Notes under the pieces: generated by a model
What the model saw: only the letters and a program-made list of their open reading frames with translations
Told to the model about the DNA's origin: nothing
The model's database searches: none
Part shown: piece by piece, positions 1 through 12,624 of the stretch
Numbering within the stretch: the stretch's first letter is position 1
How the letters are laid out: each line of letters begins with the position of its first letter
Assembly (NCBI RefSeq): GCF_000003815.2
Contig: NC_049980.1
Span: forward strand, 22,271,249-22,335,248
Reading direction: 5' to 3'
Length of the DNA: 64,000 nt
Source of the DNA: Branchiostoma floridae
Lineage: Eukaryota > Chordata > Leptocardii > Amphioxiformes > Branchiostomatidae
Position numbers and translations under genes: made by a program

Positions 1-3000
1 CCATCTAAGGCTCGTTTGTACCGAGCGAGATGGATCCGCCGCGCTGCCGTACTTCGGTCATCAAGCCGCGACTACCCAACAAATTGAATGTAGTTCCCTT
101 TAATGGCTCGAACGGTTATGCCGCCAATTCATCAACAGTAAGACTTTACTCTTGTATTAAAACAACAGACTCTGACAAAAGGAGACAATACCGCAGCTGA
201 TAGTGAAGCTAATGTTCTAAGCATGACAGAACGTACAGGGCGATAATCTCTTATTGTTGCCTGCTAATATCAACACTAACACTTCTGCATCAGACCGGTA
301 CAGCGCTAAAGCTACGATTCAGAGCAATCTGTTCATTACAGCGACATCAGGAGGTAACCGATGTTACATGTTAGTCCTAAATGTGCACAAATGTGTTTCT
401 CATCCAGATTAGGACTGGCGCCGCGATATTATATTTCCCAGATTTGTAGCGGCGAGCTTGTTTTTATCAAGGAACGACGATCTCCATTAGTTGATACACG
501 TGAAAGCATGATGGCTGTACTAGCCTTTCTTAATGACCGCTTTTAGCCGTGGTCTGCGAGCGGCGGTTAATGAAAAGTTTGTGAAATATTGACGAGACAG
601 GCGCATCGTCAATAAAACCGGGCCCGAACCCCGCTGTTGTAGTAACGATAATGGGACAATGATTGAACGGCAGATGAAATAATTGCGGGAACTTCAGTTG
701 TAAGAAGAGTCTTCCAAAGTAGGCAGTCTTTACAGAACACTTAAGCGACTACACGGCAAGGGCATCGGGACAAACTGATAAAGAAGAAAAAGCAAACGTA
801 AGTGGATCTAAACGTCGTATCGTTCCAGCATAGTGGACACATCACATGTATATGTACAGGGACTCTAAAGTCTGAGCCGACAGTCGCTATCTTCGATGGT
901 ATCCACGGTAGCTGCCAGGCTAGAAAGTTGGGTTTTCAAATAATGCTTACGATTTCTCGGCATTCCTTTTGTTGTTCTGATCTCGCTATCAACACAAATT
1001 GTAAAATTATAGCCCACTACCCCACAGACATTAATAAGCGCAATGTAAAGACACTTTTTATTACTTGTATGGCTCATAACGACTCTCGTGATACGTGCCG
1101 CGAAAGGACGGATTCTGGATAATGGACCGATTATTCTTGATCAGACCTGTCTCTTGTAAAGGTCCCTGTTGAATTTGACTACTATTTGAATTTGATAGTA
1201 GCGACGTTTTTGTAAAGTATTGCTACACTTATGTACACTTAAGCTACTTCGGTATAGCTCCTCTTTCACCAACACTCTGTTTCTCGACGCGCGGAGTGTT
1301 TTTTCTCCTATATTTTCCTGTTTGTGTTCAATGGACGAACAACTGTCTTTCATAGCGCATACCGGATACGACGTCAACCACCTTCGTATTATGAGAAGCA
1401 ACTGCTGAGAAAATTTTTAGACAGTAAGGCCTCCAGTTCTCTTCGTAGTTTATCGCTTTGTGTAAGACTGAACTATTACAACACAAGGCTATTTTCTAAG
1501 AAAAACCTTAACACCAGAGGCTGAGATCGCGTTGCGACCGTTAAGAGACCAAATGTCTGACACGTCGCTGAACGAATGTATCATAGATAAAGAACATGTT
1601 TTCACGTCCCGTGTAATGTAAATGTGTACATGCTGAAATTTTCACGCTTGGCCTCAAACAGTAAGTTCATTTGTATAGGAATGAAAGTAAGACATATGGG
1701 GCTAAGGTATACAAGATTAACAGTAATTCAATAAACTGGGTAGATTTTGTAAACGGTCAGACGTTTAGGTGGCATCCACTCCCTTCCGTTAGGAACTAAA
1801 TTATTGTTATTTTCTGAGAACACTTTGTGGTAATATACTCGCATTCAGTGCTGATGTATTTCAACAACACGAGACTGTCTGGGCCTTCAGAGCTCTAAAA
1901 TATAACCACTGTTTTTTCTCCAAACATGCTGATAGATTTTAGGCACGTTATTTATTGAGTCGTAACGACATCATTGCTATTGTTGATCATCATCTCAATC
2001 TAGCGTTAAAACGACCTCACAACTCCGCATACACAAGTCTACTTACCGCTGTAAAACCGCCGGGCATGATCAGACTACGTTATATTCAATAATTCAGGAA
2101 ATTGCTACATTTCTGGGGGCGTAATGGTCGCATATTTGATCGTTGCTGTGGGAGTGGCTATGAATATGTCAGTAGTTTTTATATCCAAATGAAGTTTCCT
2201 GTACAAAAGATACTGCTGCAGTACACACTTTGGCGGTACTCTTAACAAGAGCTTCTAAGCTCTGCTTTTTTAAGTTTTGGAAAGTCTTCGTTTCTTCTGT
2301 CAGTTTGCAAAACAAATGCAAAACTGTGATCAAGTTTCATTGACTTTGTTCCTTTAACCTTTGCTTAATTAACTGTGAGATATCAAAACGGGAAACATAA
2401 AACATCTGGTATTTATATGATCTTTATTACACTAAACGAATCTCAGCGGCCGCTGAGAGGGTGCGAGGGGGTGGGGTGTAAATAATTACCACAACATATC
2501 CTGTCGAAACTTTGGAACCTCAAGTAATACATTTATACAACTTAAGCAACGGAGTGCTTCTTACCTATCACCGTCGTGTACAAAAATTCTTCATTTTGAA
2601 TGATCGTCGTTGTATTTCATGAAGGGAAAGGAAATGGTTTATCTACTTCAATTATCCAAATCATACTAATTTGTTCTGAATCGCTCTGTTATCGCGGCTG
2701 ATATCGCAAACAACTTATCACAAGACGAATTTGTTGGCAAACAAGAAAAAATAATGACTGCAGCGTGGTTTATGCTGATACAGTGATAATTCTGAATTGT
2801 TTTTGTGGCTTACATCACAAATGATGATCACCGCCTCTTTTACACCCTCGGTTTCCGTGATGCGATATGACCATCGCTCATTACATGGCCAGACCAGCCG
2901 ACTTTGCAGGGTCAAGGCACGGGTGAATTGTCCAACAATGGGGAAATAACACGAGAAAACGGCGGGACCGAACTGTTCAACAAATCCGCTTTAACAACCG

Positions 3001-4139
3001 CTACATCCCCGCTTCATCCAGTCAGCTTTTCTTTGTGTGCTGATGAGATTTGGGCGTGGAGAAACGGCGTATCTTCATGGTGTGTAATCACTTTTTAATG
3101 AACACGTTGTCAAACATCGCGGAGAGGCGTATTTGCCATGGGTATCCGCGCATCGCTTATTTCCTGGGGGACCACTCCCGATCTGAAGTACAGGCCGCGT
3201 TTAGCGCCGCCAGGAGACGGTCCCGTCCTGAGGGAGGGAGGCAGGTTCTGTCGGTATCACGTACTGAGACCGGGCAGGGAGGCACTGACTGGCGGAATAC
3301 AATAGGTGCAATGTGCAGTCAAGTACGGACTAATAATGCCTTCATCAGGACACGGGCCCGTAATGGAGGATATGATACCCGCGGATTCAGATACAAGTCG
3401 CATTTGTTTTGCAGCCTGCACAGGCCAAACGCGAGAACTAAGATGACATTTAAAGTGTTTTTTTCCTGTTTTGTGTTGGGGTTGGTACAGTCGGAATGAC
3501 ATACCCTGGCGTGGATGGTGTTCAGCACCAAGGACAGGTGCGTTAACACATGTGCTGATGGTGCTTTGCACTATAAAAAAGTTTGACGTGTAATCAATAC
3601 TACGTGTCATAGAAAACTTGATTTTATGGATGACATCCTCTGGGAACTCCAAAACTGATGCGAGCGTGCGAATGAAAAAAAAAGTTTGGCATAAAAAAAC
3701 TGCTTCATTATGAATTTTAAGTGGTCAGGAAAGTCGCAAAAATGACCAAATATACCGAACAGTAGATTTTTTCTTGTTCCTGTTCTTTGACTTCGAATTA
3801 ACTTTGACATTTAACCACATTCCTGTGCATTCCTGTTCCAGATTTTTTTTAATCTACGGCAATCTATCTGATCATTGTACAGCTACTTTGTACGACAGTA
3901 TGGTTGAAAACGTTTCATTTTAAACGCCCGAAAATTGATGCGCAAGCGGATGTCATTCATATGATCAAATCAACATGGCCTCATTTCGTGGTCTCTATTG
4001 CCACTCGAGGAGATCAATGGAGGAAAGTTTCTTTGTTACTTTATGATTATCTTTATGTTCCTTTTCTTTCGCCTGTAAGGTAGGTTCACGTTTAGCATGC
4101 CTGAATGATTTAAGGCATTCCTTTGAGACTTGATACTTT
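1..4139. other. Intergenic DNA, no gene recognised
   Basis: I could not support any gene here. The open frames are short, lack recognisable domains and do not join through plausible splice sites into a known protein. The DNA looks richer in CpG than the AT-rich sequence to the right of about 6.3 kb. The notable local items are an 18 bp perfect palindrome at 2,441-2,458 next to a G-rich run, and a stretch near 1,525-1,600 that resembles the repeat seen at 48.3 kb. A GC-richer patch lies at about 3,120-3,380. If the synteny argument holds, this is the side on which OTP would lie, so regulatory sequence is possible. Confidence 0.5.
2441..2458. repeat. Perfect 18 bp palindrome followed by a G-rich run
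   Basis: The sequence TCTCAGCGGCCGCTGAGA is its own reverse complement and contains a NotI-type core. It is followed at once by GAGGGTGCGAGGGGGTGGGG, whose G runs could allow a G-quadruplex if the long run is split. No function is known; it may be a protein-binding dyad or chance. Confidence 0.6.
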
Positions 4140-4700
4140 ATTTAGAAAATGCATCTCCCTTGTTAAAGTTGCGAAGCGAACCTCCCCTAAGAAAGGGGCA
4201 ATAAAAGTCTTCATAAGACATCGACGTACATAGCGCTCCATGTGTGCGTTTATAATCATCGTAAGGAATGGCTTCGCGCACACCCATCTAAACTTGTCTT
4301 AACAACTTTTAATCCGACCGCATGAAATAAACAGTAGAACCCTCCCCTGTCTCAACTCCGGGCTCCTCTCACCTAGCGAAGCTCTGATTATTTAATGTGC
4401 ACTGATCCCTCTCTCCCCAAATATTCATTCGCTTAATGAAACAAATAGATGAAAAATCGCGACTCAAAGCGCATGATGAATGAGGCGTAATCCCCGACCT
4501 TGGAGGGACCGGGCGGCCGGCGCACGTTCCACCCCGAGATGGATAATTTAGTAGATCACATTAAATGATTTCTTAATTCATAATGTATGCTTAACCCGTC
4601 GGCGTAATTTATAGCTCTCGCTCAACTCATTTCGCGCCGTTTATACGCCATTTATCCGGAATGTTGCGACAATTATCGCGCGGGGTTGGGCCTCGATTAG
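4140..4700. promoter_or_regulatory. Candidate cis-regulatory block, TAAT- and CpG-rich
   Basis: This block differs from its flanks. It mixes many homeodomain-like cores (ATTA/TAAT, TTTATA and TTTAT followed by GCC or CCGG) with CpG-rich segments, and has no simple repeats and no long open frame. In developmental loci such composition often marks conserved enhancers or promoters. There is no direct evidence of conservation from one sequence, so the call is an inference supported by composition and by the neighbouring TBCA-AP3B synteny. Confidence 0.3.
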
Positions 4701-7330
4701 TCAACTTCACGCAGCTGGAGGCGCGACAGTGGCAAATAAAACAGGATTTTGTTGACGATACGACATTTTTGTGTGTGAGAACACAACAATTCATCCTTCA
4801 CCTGCGCAACTTCAGCAAAGTTTCTGAACGCTGATATTTGCGATTGGATTGTAAAGTTTTCAAGGGGACTGCAGGTACATTGTACTTTCCGTAACATCAT
4901 CATTTCGGGTGAGTTATCCGGACTAAGTTTACTCGCTCTCTTCACAACAAGTATTGACCTCTTTCGTATAAGGTCATTGAAGAAGCTGCACAACTTGAAA
5001 GTTAAAATGTCTGATCTTGGTTTCAACAATTTGTGTCCTAGATGTACCGAACGGATTGCGTGTGTCATAGTTAACTGGCTGCTCTATTTCAGATGTCCTT
5101 CACACAGACTAGACATGTCGCGTCTACTCCCCAGGTGCGCTGTAGTGGGAGGTACTGTCATAAAGTAATCATTTCTCATGTACATGTTCTAATTCAGTCC
5201 AACAGGCTCTCGTGGGGAAAAACTGGTAAAATCCATCAGGTAGAAGTCCCAAATTCAAAAGTGGCCAACATGGCGGAAAATTAACACACAGATAGATACT
5301 TTTTATCAGATAGATACGTACATACATACAACGTTAGACAACCTTTATGAGTTTCTCATTAATCATACAGAGAGGACCTAAAATTAGGTCTCCATTTGCA
5401 TGAACCATATTCGGTTGATCATGTACACTAGCCAAAGTATGAAAGTCGTTATCTTAACAAATAGTATTGTAGGATTTCCTCGTGATTTATGTAAATCCTA
5501 AATCTGCCTGACTTATGTCCACATTTACTTAACTTCCGTTTACCACTACAATATTGTCTATCAAATATGCAAATTATGTCTTCATTTGCATAATGGATTC
5601 GTCAAGACATTGTTTTCTCTCTTTTTGCCTATGTAGTGTTTGGGCTCCTGAACTCTCTTATTCACTTATGAAAATTATCATCTTTCTAACTGAAACAAAA
5701 TCGGATCCTGCAGTTCAAAAAGGGCGCTAAGGGATTCAAACGTACAAGGCTCACTTTTCCTCCCAAGAGCTTGGGAAAGCCATATTCTGCCCCTGGGCGC
5801 AAAGTTGTGGGAAGCTCCTGAATGTGCGACAGGCGCTTATTTGGGTGTATCTAAAACTTTCACTTCTAGTGTTTGTATGCACGTTTGCCGCCCAAACTCT
5901 CGGTCTAGACACCTGAATAAGATCGTCTATATCGGTATCTGCATCTAGCTTACATTTCATTGATTAACGTTACGTCTTCTTTTCCCCTTGTCATATAGAT
6001 CACATTTCCCTTATTGGAATCATTCAATCAAGTCAATTCATAACGGCTCTTTATTTGTACTGAGGAGAGTTAGATCGGGGCTGCTGCGGGATTAGACTGA
6101 CGCCAGGCCCGCACCAGCTGCACAACACGCGACATATGACACATTAAGGACTACTTCATCACAATTTCTCTGGTTAACGACAAGCAATTAAAAGGCTTTC
6201 AGACGCAGTATGACAAAATACGAGGACTTCTACGCGCAATAGCCAGCCAATAAGATATCTAGTTCCATAACAAACGTAAAAGTAGAAACTGCTAAAGTAC
6301 CTTTCTTAACAAGAACCACTCGCGCCATTCGGTTGGGGGTTTACTTTGCTTTTGAAAAGCCATTTCTTTTTGTGACACAAAAGCAGTATGCTAAAGCAGT
6401 AGTTACAAACCAGCAATATTCTTACAAGCGGTGCAAAAGTATGTTTGTTGTGGAAGTGATGGAGTCCTTACACTTAGGTTTAGGTGCTTTGCGTTTGTGT
6501 GAATTACATGATTTAAAAAAGAAAATCGCTAGGTAACTTGACTGTTTCAACAAGTTAGGTAATAAATATGATTGAAATATTTTTAAAATTGTAGAAAAAA
6601 GAAACAGCCTAAGATAAGATCAACATTTTCTATTCTTGTTTCAAATTAAAACATGGAATGTTGTTACACACAAATAAAATAAAATCACACATTGATGTCT
6701 ATAGTTTAAGATTCCTTTATAACTCTGTAGTGTATTATAAACTTAACAGTGGAAACTGAAACGTTTCAATATTTGTCTAAGGCAAATTTGACATAAACAA
6801 AACCTGTAGTGTAGTGAGATAAACTTAACAATAGAAACTGAAACATTTCAATATTTTTCTAAAAATGGTAGTTTGTAGAGGTGTGGATATTTGATAAAGC
6901 TTCAAGGAGATTTTCTCTCAGTTGTTGAATACACTTCAAACAGCTTAACACTAGCCAATACTAGTGGTTGTTGCATAATGCTACAGAAAGGTTGCTTTTC
7001 TTCTTTGTTGTAGTTTACTTTGAGAAGATATGTTGTTAATAAATGCAAAACAAATACACCACACAAATTATCATAATTACAATACATCATCAAGCATCAA
7101 ATTCAGATTCTTCACCTCAATTACAAACATTTTTGTTTAGATTTTACATAATCAATTCCTTCTTCACGCATAAACCCTGCATAGTCAGTAGACAGAAGTA
7201 AAGCACAAGATTTCTAACTATAATCCCAAATCACCCCAAGTGTGCCATCTAATATCATCTTATCAAAAGTACTTCATTCACAAGTTTCATGTCGATCAGC
7301 TGGGTGGACTAAACTGCACATGATACATTG
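4701..7330. other. Intergenic DNA with short repeats, no gene
   Basis: No coding gene is supported. The segment becomes AT-rich after about 6.3 kb. It holds a short GATA/CATA-type simple repeat around 5,290-5,335 and a diverged direct duplication at 6,726-6,862. A 25 bp sequence (AGGCAAATTTGACATAAACA and following) at about 6,780 is repeated at about 7,352. The left part of this interval may be the 3' flank of an unseen gene, but I saw no evidence for one. Confidence 0.5.
6726..6862. repeat. Diverged direct duplication, two units
   Basis: Unit one at 6,726-6,780 and unit two at 6,805-6,862 share TGTAGTGTA, AAACTTAACA, GAAACTGAAAC and TTTCAATATTT in the same order, with a few substitutions. 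The spacer between them contains the 25 bp motif that recurs at 7,352. Probably remnants of a small dispersed element. Confidence 0.7.
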
Positions 7331-7331
7331 T

Positions 7332-7436
7332 GGGTAATATGTCAAAGATGAAGGCAAATTTGACATAAACAAAACCCGCCTGATTAAGCATGGTTTAGGT
7401 TTACAAGTTTGGAACCTTCACGTTTGACATATTACC
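7332..7436. repeat. Inverted repeat (hairpin-forming), likely mini-MITE
   Basis: The arms at 7,332-7,354 and 7,415-7,436 are reverse complements with two mismatches (core GGTAATATGTCAAA). About 60 bp lie between them. The hairpin sits about 240 bp beyond the TBCA stop codon on the transcript strand, so it could be inside the TBCA 3' UTR. A small palindromic MITE is the simplest origin. Confidence 0.7.
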
Positions 7437-7677
7437 TACATGCACATGTGGAGTTTAAACTGTGAATTGGTTTATCATTTTTCCATCATAGTGCAATGCA
7501 GAAAACTACAATATTTGGAGAGAATGAACTGCGCAGTAGCAATGTACCATGGGATATTACCCATATTTGGAAAAAGTGCAGTGCCACACTGGCAGGTAAC
7601 ACCAGTCACATGACTACATGTGTATAGCAGATGTGAGGACTGCTGTAGCTTGAGTTTACAGGCTTCCTAGGACACTC

Positions 7678-10600
7678 CTACTGTTCTGCAAGCTGTTTGG
7701 ATGCGTCATCTAGGACCTCCTGTGCTGCTTTGAACTCTTCTGTCTCATTCAGGTCTGCCTCTGCCTCCTGTTTGGTACAGCAATTACATAGTCATGAGCA
7801 AGGAGCATGAGAGATTTGACTGATTTCCAATGATATTAAAAAAAATACTGATTCTGCACTGTTTGCTTCAGGTGGCTTGCTGGTGTGCAAAACAAAGACG
7901 GACTTCTTCAGTCAGATTCCTTGATTATACTTAACAGAATATTTACATAGAAAAAGCACGATGTACTGTGTTACACTAAGATGACAAAAACAGTCCTATG
8001 GTTACAGAGTTAAGGTCACATAGCAGTTTCTCAAATGACTTGGTGTGATGCAATCATTAATTGAGCTCTTATTTCCGTGCTTATCCTTTAAGAAGTGCAT
8101 TATGTCCATCCATAAATCAAGACAGAAAAGAAGTCTGTCTGTAGTCTGTACTTAAACCTGGACTACCTCCACGCTAATCCTTCATCAATACTCAACTTAC
8201 TGGGTATTAGATTGTATAATCCACAGATAAGTATCCTGCAACTTCATTGGTTCATGTCAGACACACAAAATATTCCAGAAACACCAGAAAAATTTGGAAT
8301 AGCATTTCTAATAAAGGACCATAATTCTCAGTGTTTGACTGTCAGGATTATGAGCCCCAATGAATACGTAGTTAAGATGTGTGTAGCTGTGATGCAAACT
8401 GTGCAGCTGTGGTGGGGACAAGCAATGCTAAATCTTAACCTGAATGCAGTATATAGAATGCAAGTTGTGTAACTATTGCTGCATTTAACTACACAGGACA
8501 TCTTTTCCCTTTTCTACATGAAGTAAACACATTTGTGTCAATCTTATGTTCCAGGAAATCTGCACCTAGTCTTTGGATTGATTGCCACACACCAACATTA
8601 GTTTATTGAATTATTAGCCTGGTATTCAAACAAGAGGACAAAGAGACTCTGCAGCTATAACAATCAAAATCATTCCTTGGGAAACAGTTGTGACTGTAGA
8701 AGCATTCAATGTTTCAGGGTGACAGGAGTGTTAAAAAGATAAAGCACCTTCTATTCATCAAGAATAGTCGTGCCTCTTGAAAGACTAATACAAACTTGAC
8801 TTTAAAGCATGTGTTTAGGATGATGATGATGAGTTTCGGACTTTTAGAACCTGTAATGGGGTGAGATTCTTGCTTGACATATTCTTCCTTCAATCCCTCA
8901 TCTCTTTTTTCTTCAATCCCTAACCTTAGCCCTCACACTACCCTACAGATTAGTCTCCTGACTCAAAACTCACCAGCATTTTTGTGAGTTCCTCATGTGC
9001 GGTCATCAGTCGCCGGCGGCAGTCTGGGATCATCATCTTTGACTCCTGCAAAACCTCCTCCTACAGGTGGGATGGAAAAGTACAATGGAATAAGACATTA
9101 GCTCCATAAGTCTTAGATCTCCATCTTGATAATGCCATTGTTATCACCTCCAACCAATGTACAGTTTCTGTTTGTGTGAATACACCTATAACTCAAGTTC
9201 CTTTTGATGGGTTTGTTTGAATCATACTGGATATTGGTTGTTATTGAGGCTCTGATGAAAATCACTTGCCGCCATGATACGATTCACTGACCAAAGACTG
9301 TTATAGAGCCTATGTCTCAATACTCCCAGTACACACAATGACAAATTGCATAAGATGGTCAAATTCTACCCTCAAAAGTTTCCTGTACTAGTATGCAAGA
9401 CATTAACACAGGTACACTGGTGATCCGTACTAACAGCAATTCTTTTTCCAGCATCAAGAACATCATTACCAAACAGAGTGTCTTATATATGTCCCTAATT
9501 ATCTGACTTTGCTCCAACTTCTTTCACATGAACATGATCTGTTCCACCAAAGCTCTTGCTATGTGTCATTTCTGCAACACAAATTGGCAACTATGCTTCT
9601 CCTCAATACCATACAGACCTAATTACTGAGTAGAGCTGACAGACTGTTACTGCTGGCCTCCCAGGGGTGACCATGCAGGATGGCTCCACGCTGGAACTGG
9701 TTCTCAACAAACTCAATCATATCTATTAAACATTCCCCTGATCTCAATTTGGAATTCTGCAGATCTCGCTTTGGTCTCATAATGAAAAGAGTTGTCAAAG
9801 TGTGGGTATGCCTCTATTAAATGTTAAATGTAACTGTGGTAGAAAGTTAAAGAGACAATAAGTATGAGGGCAGAAGTGGAAGTACAGAATATTTGTTATA
9901 CTAGTTTCTTGCATAAGACATTTTTAAAAAGACACTTGTCAAACCAAATCAATTATGAGACTTTCTGTGAAACCAACCTGCTTTCTGATGTCATGGTCAT
10001 CTTTTCCTTCAGACTTAAACTTCTCAAGTCTTTCTTCTTCCTTAAGCACCTCCTTTCCATACATCGTCTTCTCCTTGCCAATTCTGCAGGGTGAGAATGA
10101 AATGAAAATCAGTCTTGAGTAATCAAACCAGAATGATGTTGACTGAATTGATGCGTAGATATGCAGGCAACTTTTTGTTTACAGTCAAACAAGGTTGAGC
10201 GAGGCTATTGACACACGCCTAAACAGGCTATTGACACACTCAAGTGTGGTGATAGCCTAAACAGGCTATTGACACACTCAGTGCACTATTTGTTTTAAAG
10301 AAAATCTTACGATTATATTTGACAGTCAACACTCAAATGGCATTCTGTGTCCATCATCAACCCAAAATACAATCTTTTTCACACATTTATGGCACCATTT
10401 TAAACATCGGAATCTGCTATCATACAATCAGGTGCTAGTTTTACTGTCACCGCATGTGATCATGGCAGCCATGTTAGATCGGTTTGGAACACGTTTTCAG
10501 CTGTGTTTACCGACGAATTCCTGCTGTTTTGGAATACTTGCGGCCTTAAAACTTATATCACAAAGGAAGCGAAGTTATAGTTGTTGTTTTATCTCCATCA

Positions 10601-12624
10601 TTTTCAATGTAAAAGAAATATTCTTCCGAGTCGCTGCCGATAGCGCATGAAACCACACGGCCGAAATTTACAATTGTTTTGTGGTCAGTGCTTGATTTAT
10701 AATGTAAACAGAGACTTTAAAAGTTGTTTATGAAAAAAATGTGACTCAAAACGTCAGTGTGGCGTGTTATCTTCTCCAAATAATAACATTTACTTTGTAG
10801 CGTCATAGCGAGATCGACCGATATGTTAAGAGTAACTGCGTAACCGCTAGGATGTTTGGATCAAAGCGGTGGGAAAATCCGCGCCGCTTCGACCGAAAAA
10901 ACGTGAATTTTGAGCAAAAATACCACGGAAATATGGTTACAAAAACCCAAATTTTCATTATTTCAGGGGTCCCTGGTCCAATTTTCAACAAAATAATAAG
11001 CATACCATCCAAGATAAGAACGTACTGGGGCGGGTGGATTCTGCGGCTGAAAAAAATAAACATCCTAAATATGCACTCAAATGCAGAACAAAAAGTCCCA
11101 AAGGTGGGTTTTGATGGTTCTGGTCGCAATACGAAAATATTCTTATATCAAATGGATGTTTAAAAAGGAAAAAGGACAATTGAAAAAAAAAAAACTCCCG
11201 GCGTGGACTCGAACTAGGGTCGGAGCTGCTAAAAAGGTTTCGGAGGTCACCTCTCTAACCACTATGCTACGCTCAACTCTGACAGTGAAGGCCCGTATTA
11301 ACAGGTATGGAAATGTAGGACCATAGCTTGAATACGTCCGTTCATTCCAAGATTCTAAGATTCCAATATCTAATCTTCCGAACAATGTCTAATCTTCTGT
11401 TGCTTGTGTGAAAAGTTTGAAATGAGACGAGAGCCTGGCAAAATAATGTCGGGAAAGTCATGTTACAAGCTCTGATTGGCTGGCTGGCATCTCGGTGTGT
11501 CAATAGCCTGTTTAGGCTATCGACACACTGAGTGTGTCAATAGCCACGGCGAACAAGGTTAATAGACGGACATGAAAATGTGCATAGTGCAGGAGGGAGT
11601 CTTGGTCTGATGACATCATGTCTTCATTCTGTTTCAATCCAACAGCCCTTTGATTGGCACTCCTTGGTAAAACACTGAGGTGGTGAGATCATGCCTATAT
11701 CTGCCCATGAGTATGATTAGCTCTACTCAAATAGTCAACACTTTGTTTTGGTTGTTTTGGTCATTTTTGCTGTTCATAAACAAGTCAAGTCAAGTCAAAG
11801 CCTCTACTGTATTTAATATCAATGGCTATAAATAATCATGCATATTCAAGAATACATCGTTATGTGTAGCTATTGAAAGAAATAAGATGTTTTGGGTTTC
11901 ACTGCTTGATAACCTCGTTGACATGCATAATTTACAATTTTGGACTATGCATATTACATGAAGGATTCGACTAGAAACAAGTTTTGATTTTCTGTTCTTT
12001 TGCTTTTGAACCTTCACTGATTGAACACAATTTGCATGTTTTATGCAAATCCAGAACAATCTCTTCTTTATAACACTAACTAAAGACAAACGAAGATGAT
12101 GATGAAAGACAACCACACATTTATGTATGCAATTCAGAGAATTTTAAATTCTAGGGAATGTTATTGTAAAAATAGACATTTACCAAAAAAACAGTGTACA
12201 GATGCTAGAAAGCAAAGCTCTAAGTCCAAAGCATTGTACCAATTCAGAAATCATAACACAGTAACACTTATGAGTCATACCTCTAAATAAGATTATCACT
12301 CATAGCACGGTAACGTAACCGTATGAAGGAAGACTTTAGGGGCCACATTTTGCTGTTTAAGGGAAAAAGAAAGCTAGTATATGCCTAATAATAAAGTAAA
12401 ATTTGTAGCATTTGACAGTATACCAAGATTCTCCATAATTACAGACAGTTGTTATACAAGCATGATTTGAAGTTTGCTAACGTTCGAGAAGACACAAAAA
12501 TGTTTGTGACAGAAAATTATATTTGACAGTGTTTGCGATGATATGACACCTGTCTCAGGAGCTACCTTTTGACGACACCAGTCTTGATCTTGATCTGTCT
12601 CAGTCTTGGGTCGGAAGCAGACAT
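7678..12624 (-). CDS. TBCA: Tubulin-specific chaperone A (tubulin cofactor A)
   Basis: TBCA binds beta-tubulin released from the cytosolic chaperonin and passes it into the cofactor pathway that builds the alpha/beta dimer; it acts in the cytosol. I assembled four exons on the minus strand: 12,624-12,566, 10,083-9,978, 9,060-8,974 and 7,767-7,678 (TAG stop included). All junctions have GT/AG and the frame is continuous, giving 113 residues, against 108 in human. The start MSASDPRLRQIKIKTGVVKR matches the family N-terminus. Exon 2 supplies a charged helix (about residues 20-55), exon 3 the very conserved LQESKMMIPDCRRRL helix, and exon 4 the acidic third helix ending KQLAEQ. All three helices of the bundle are present. 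Exons 1 and 2 are joined within an Arg codon; the later joins fall between codons. Intron 1 carries a transposon-like element. A divergent acetyltransferase gene starts 446 bp away. Identification is secure; the UTRs are not defined. Confidence 0.96.
10197..11551. mobile_element. Non-autonomous inverted-repeat transposon-like element in TBCA intron 1
   Basis: The ends are inverted copies built on GGCTATTGACACACTC, each followed by a second palindromic copy (GATAGCCTAAACAGGCTATT). The left end is at about 10,203-10,280 and the right end at about 11,490-11,545. The 9 bp AACAAGGTT occurs directly outside both ends (10,188-10,196 and 11,552-11,560) and is a candidate target-site duplication. The interior holds no recognisable transposase; its two overlapping frames of just over 100 residues (10,852-11,163 plus, 10,803-11,129 minus) resemble nothing I know. 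It also carries a tRNA-like segment. The target-site length would fit a hAT- or Mutator-like family, but the ends are not diagnostic. Confidence 0.7.
11196..11281 (-). repeat. tRNA-like sequence (SINE head or tRNA pseudogene)
   Basis: Read on the minus strand, TAGCATAGTGGTTAGAG matches a pol III A box and AGTTCGAGTCC a B box, about the spacing of a tRNA with a long variable or anticodon region. A run of T follows directly on the same strand and would serve as a pol III terminator. The T-stem pairs poorly and the acceptor stem does not close, so I do not call a functional tRNA. It lies inside the inverted-repeat element of TBCA intron 1. Confidence 0.6.

Noticed and set aside
3050-3652. Overlapping 149- and 131-residue frames on opposite strands
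   Set aside because: GC-richer patch lengthens chance frames; neither resembles a known protein.
10803-11163. Two frames of about 100 residues as transposase
   Set aside because: No transposase motif on either strand; the element is treated as non-autonomous.
11196-11281. Functional tRNA gene
   Set aside because: A and B boxes are present, but the T-stem and acceptor stem do not pair properly.
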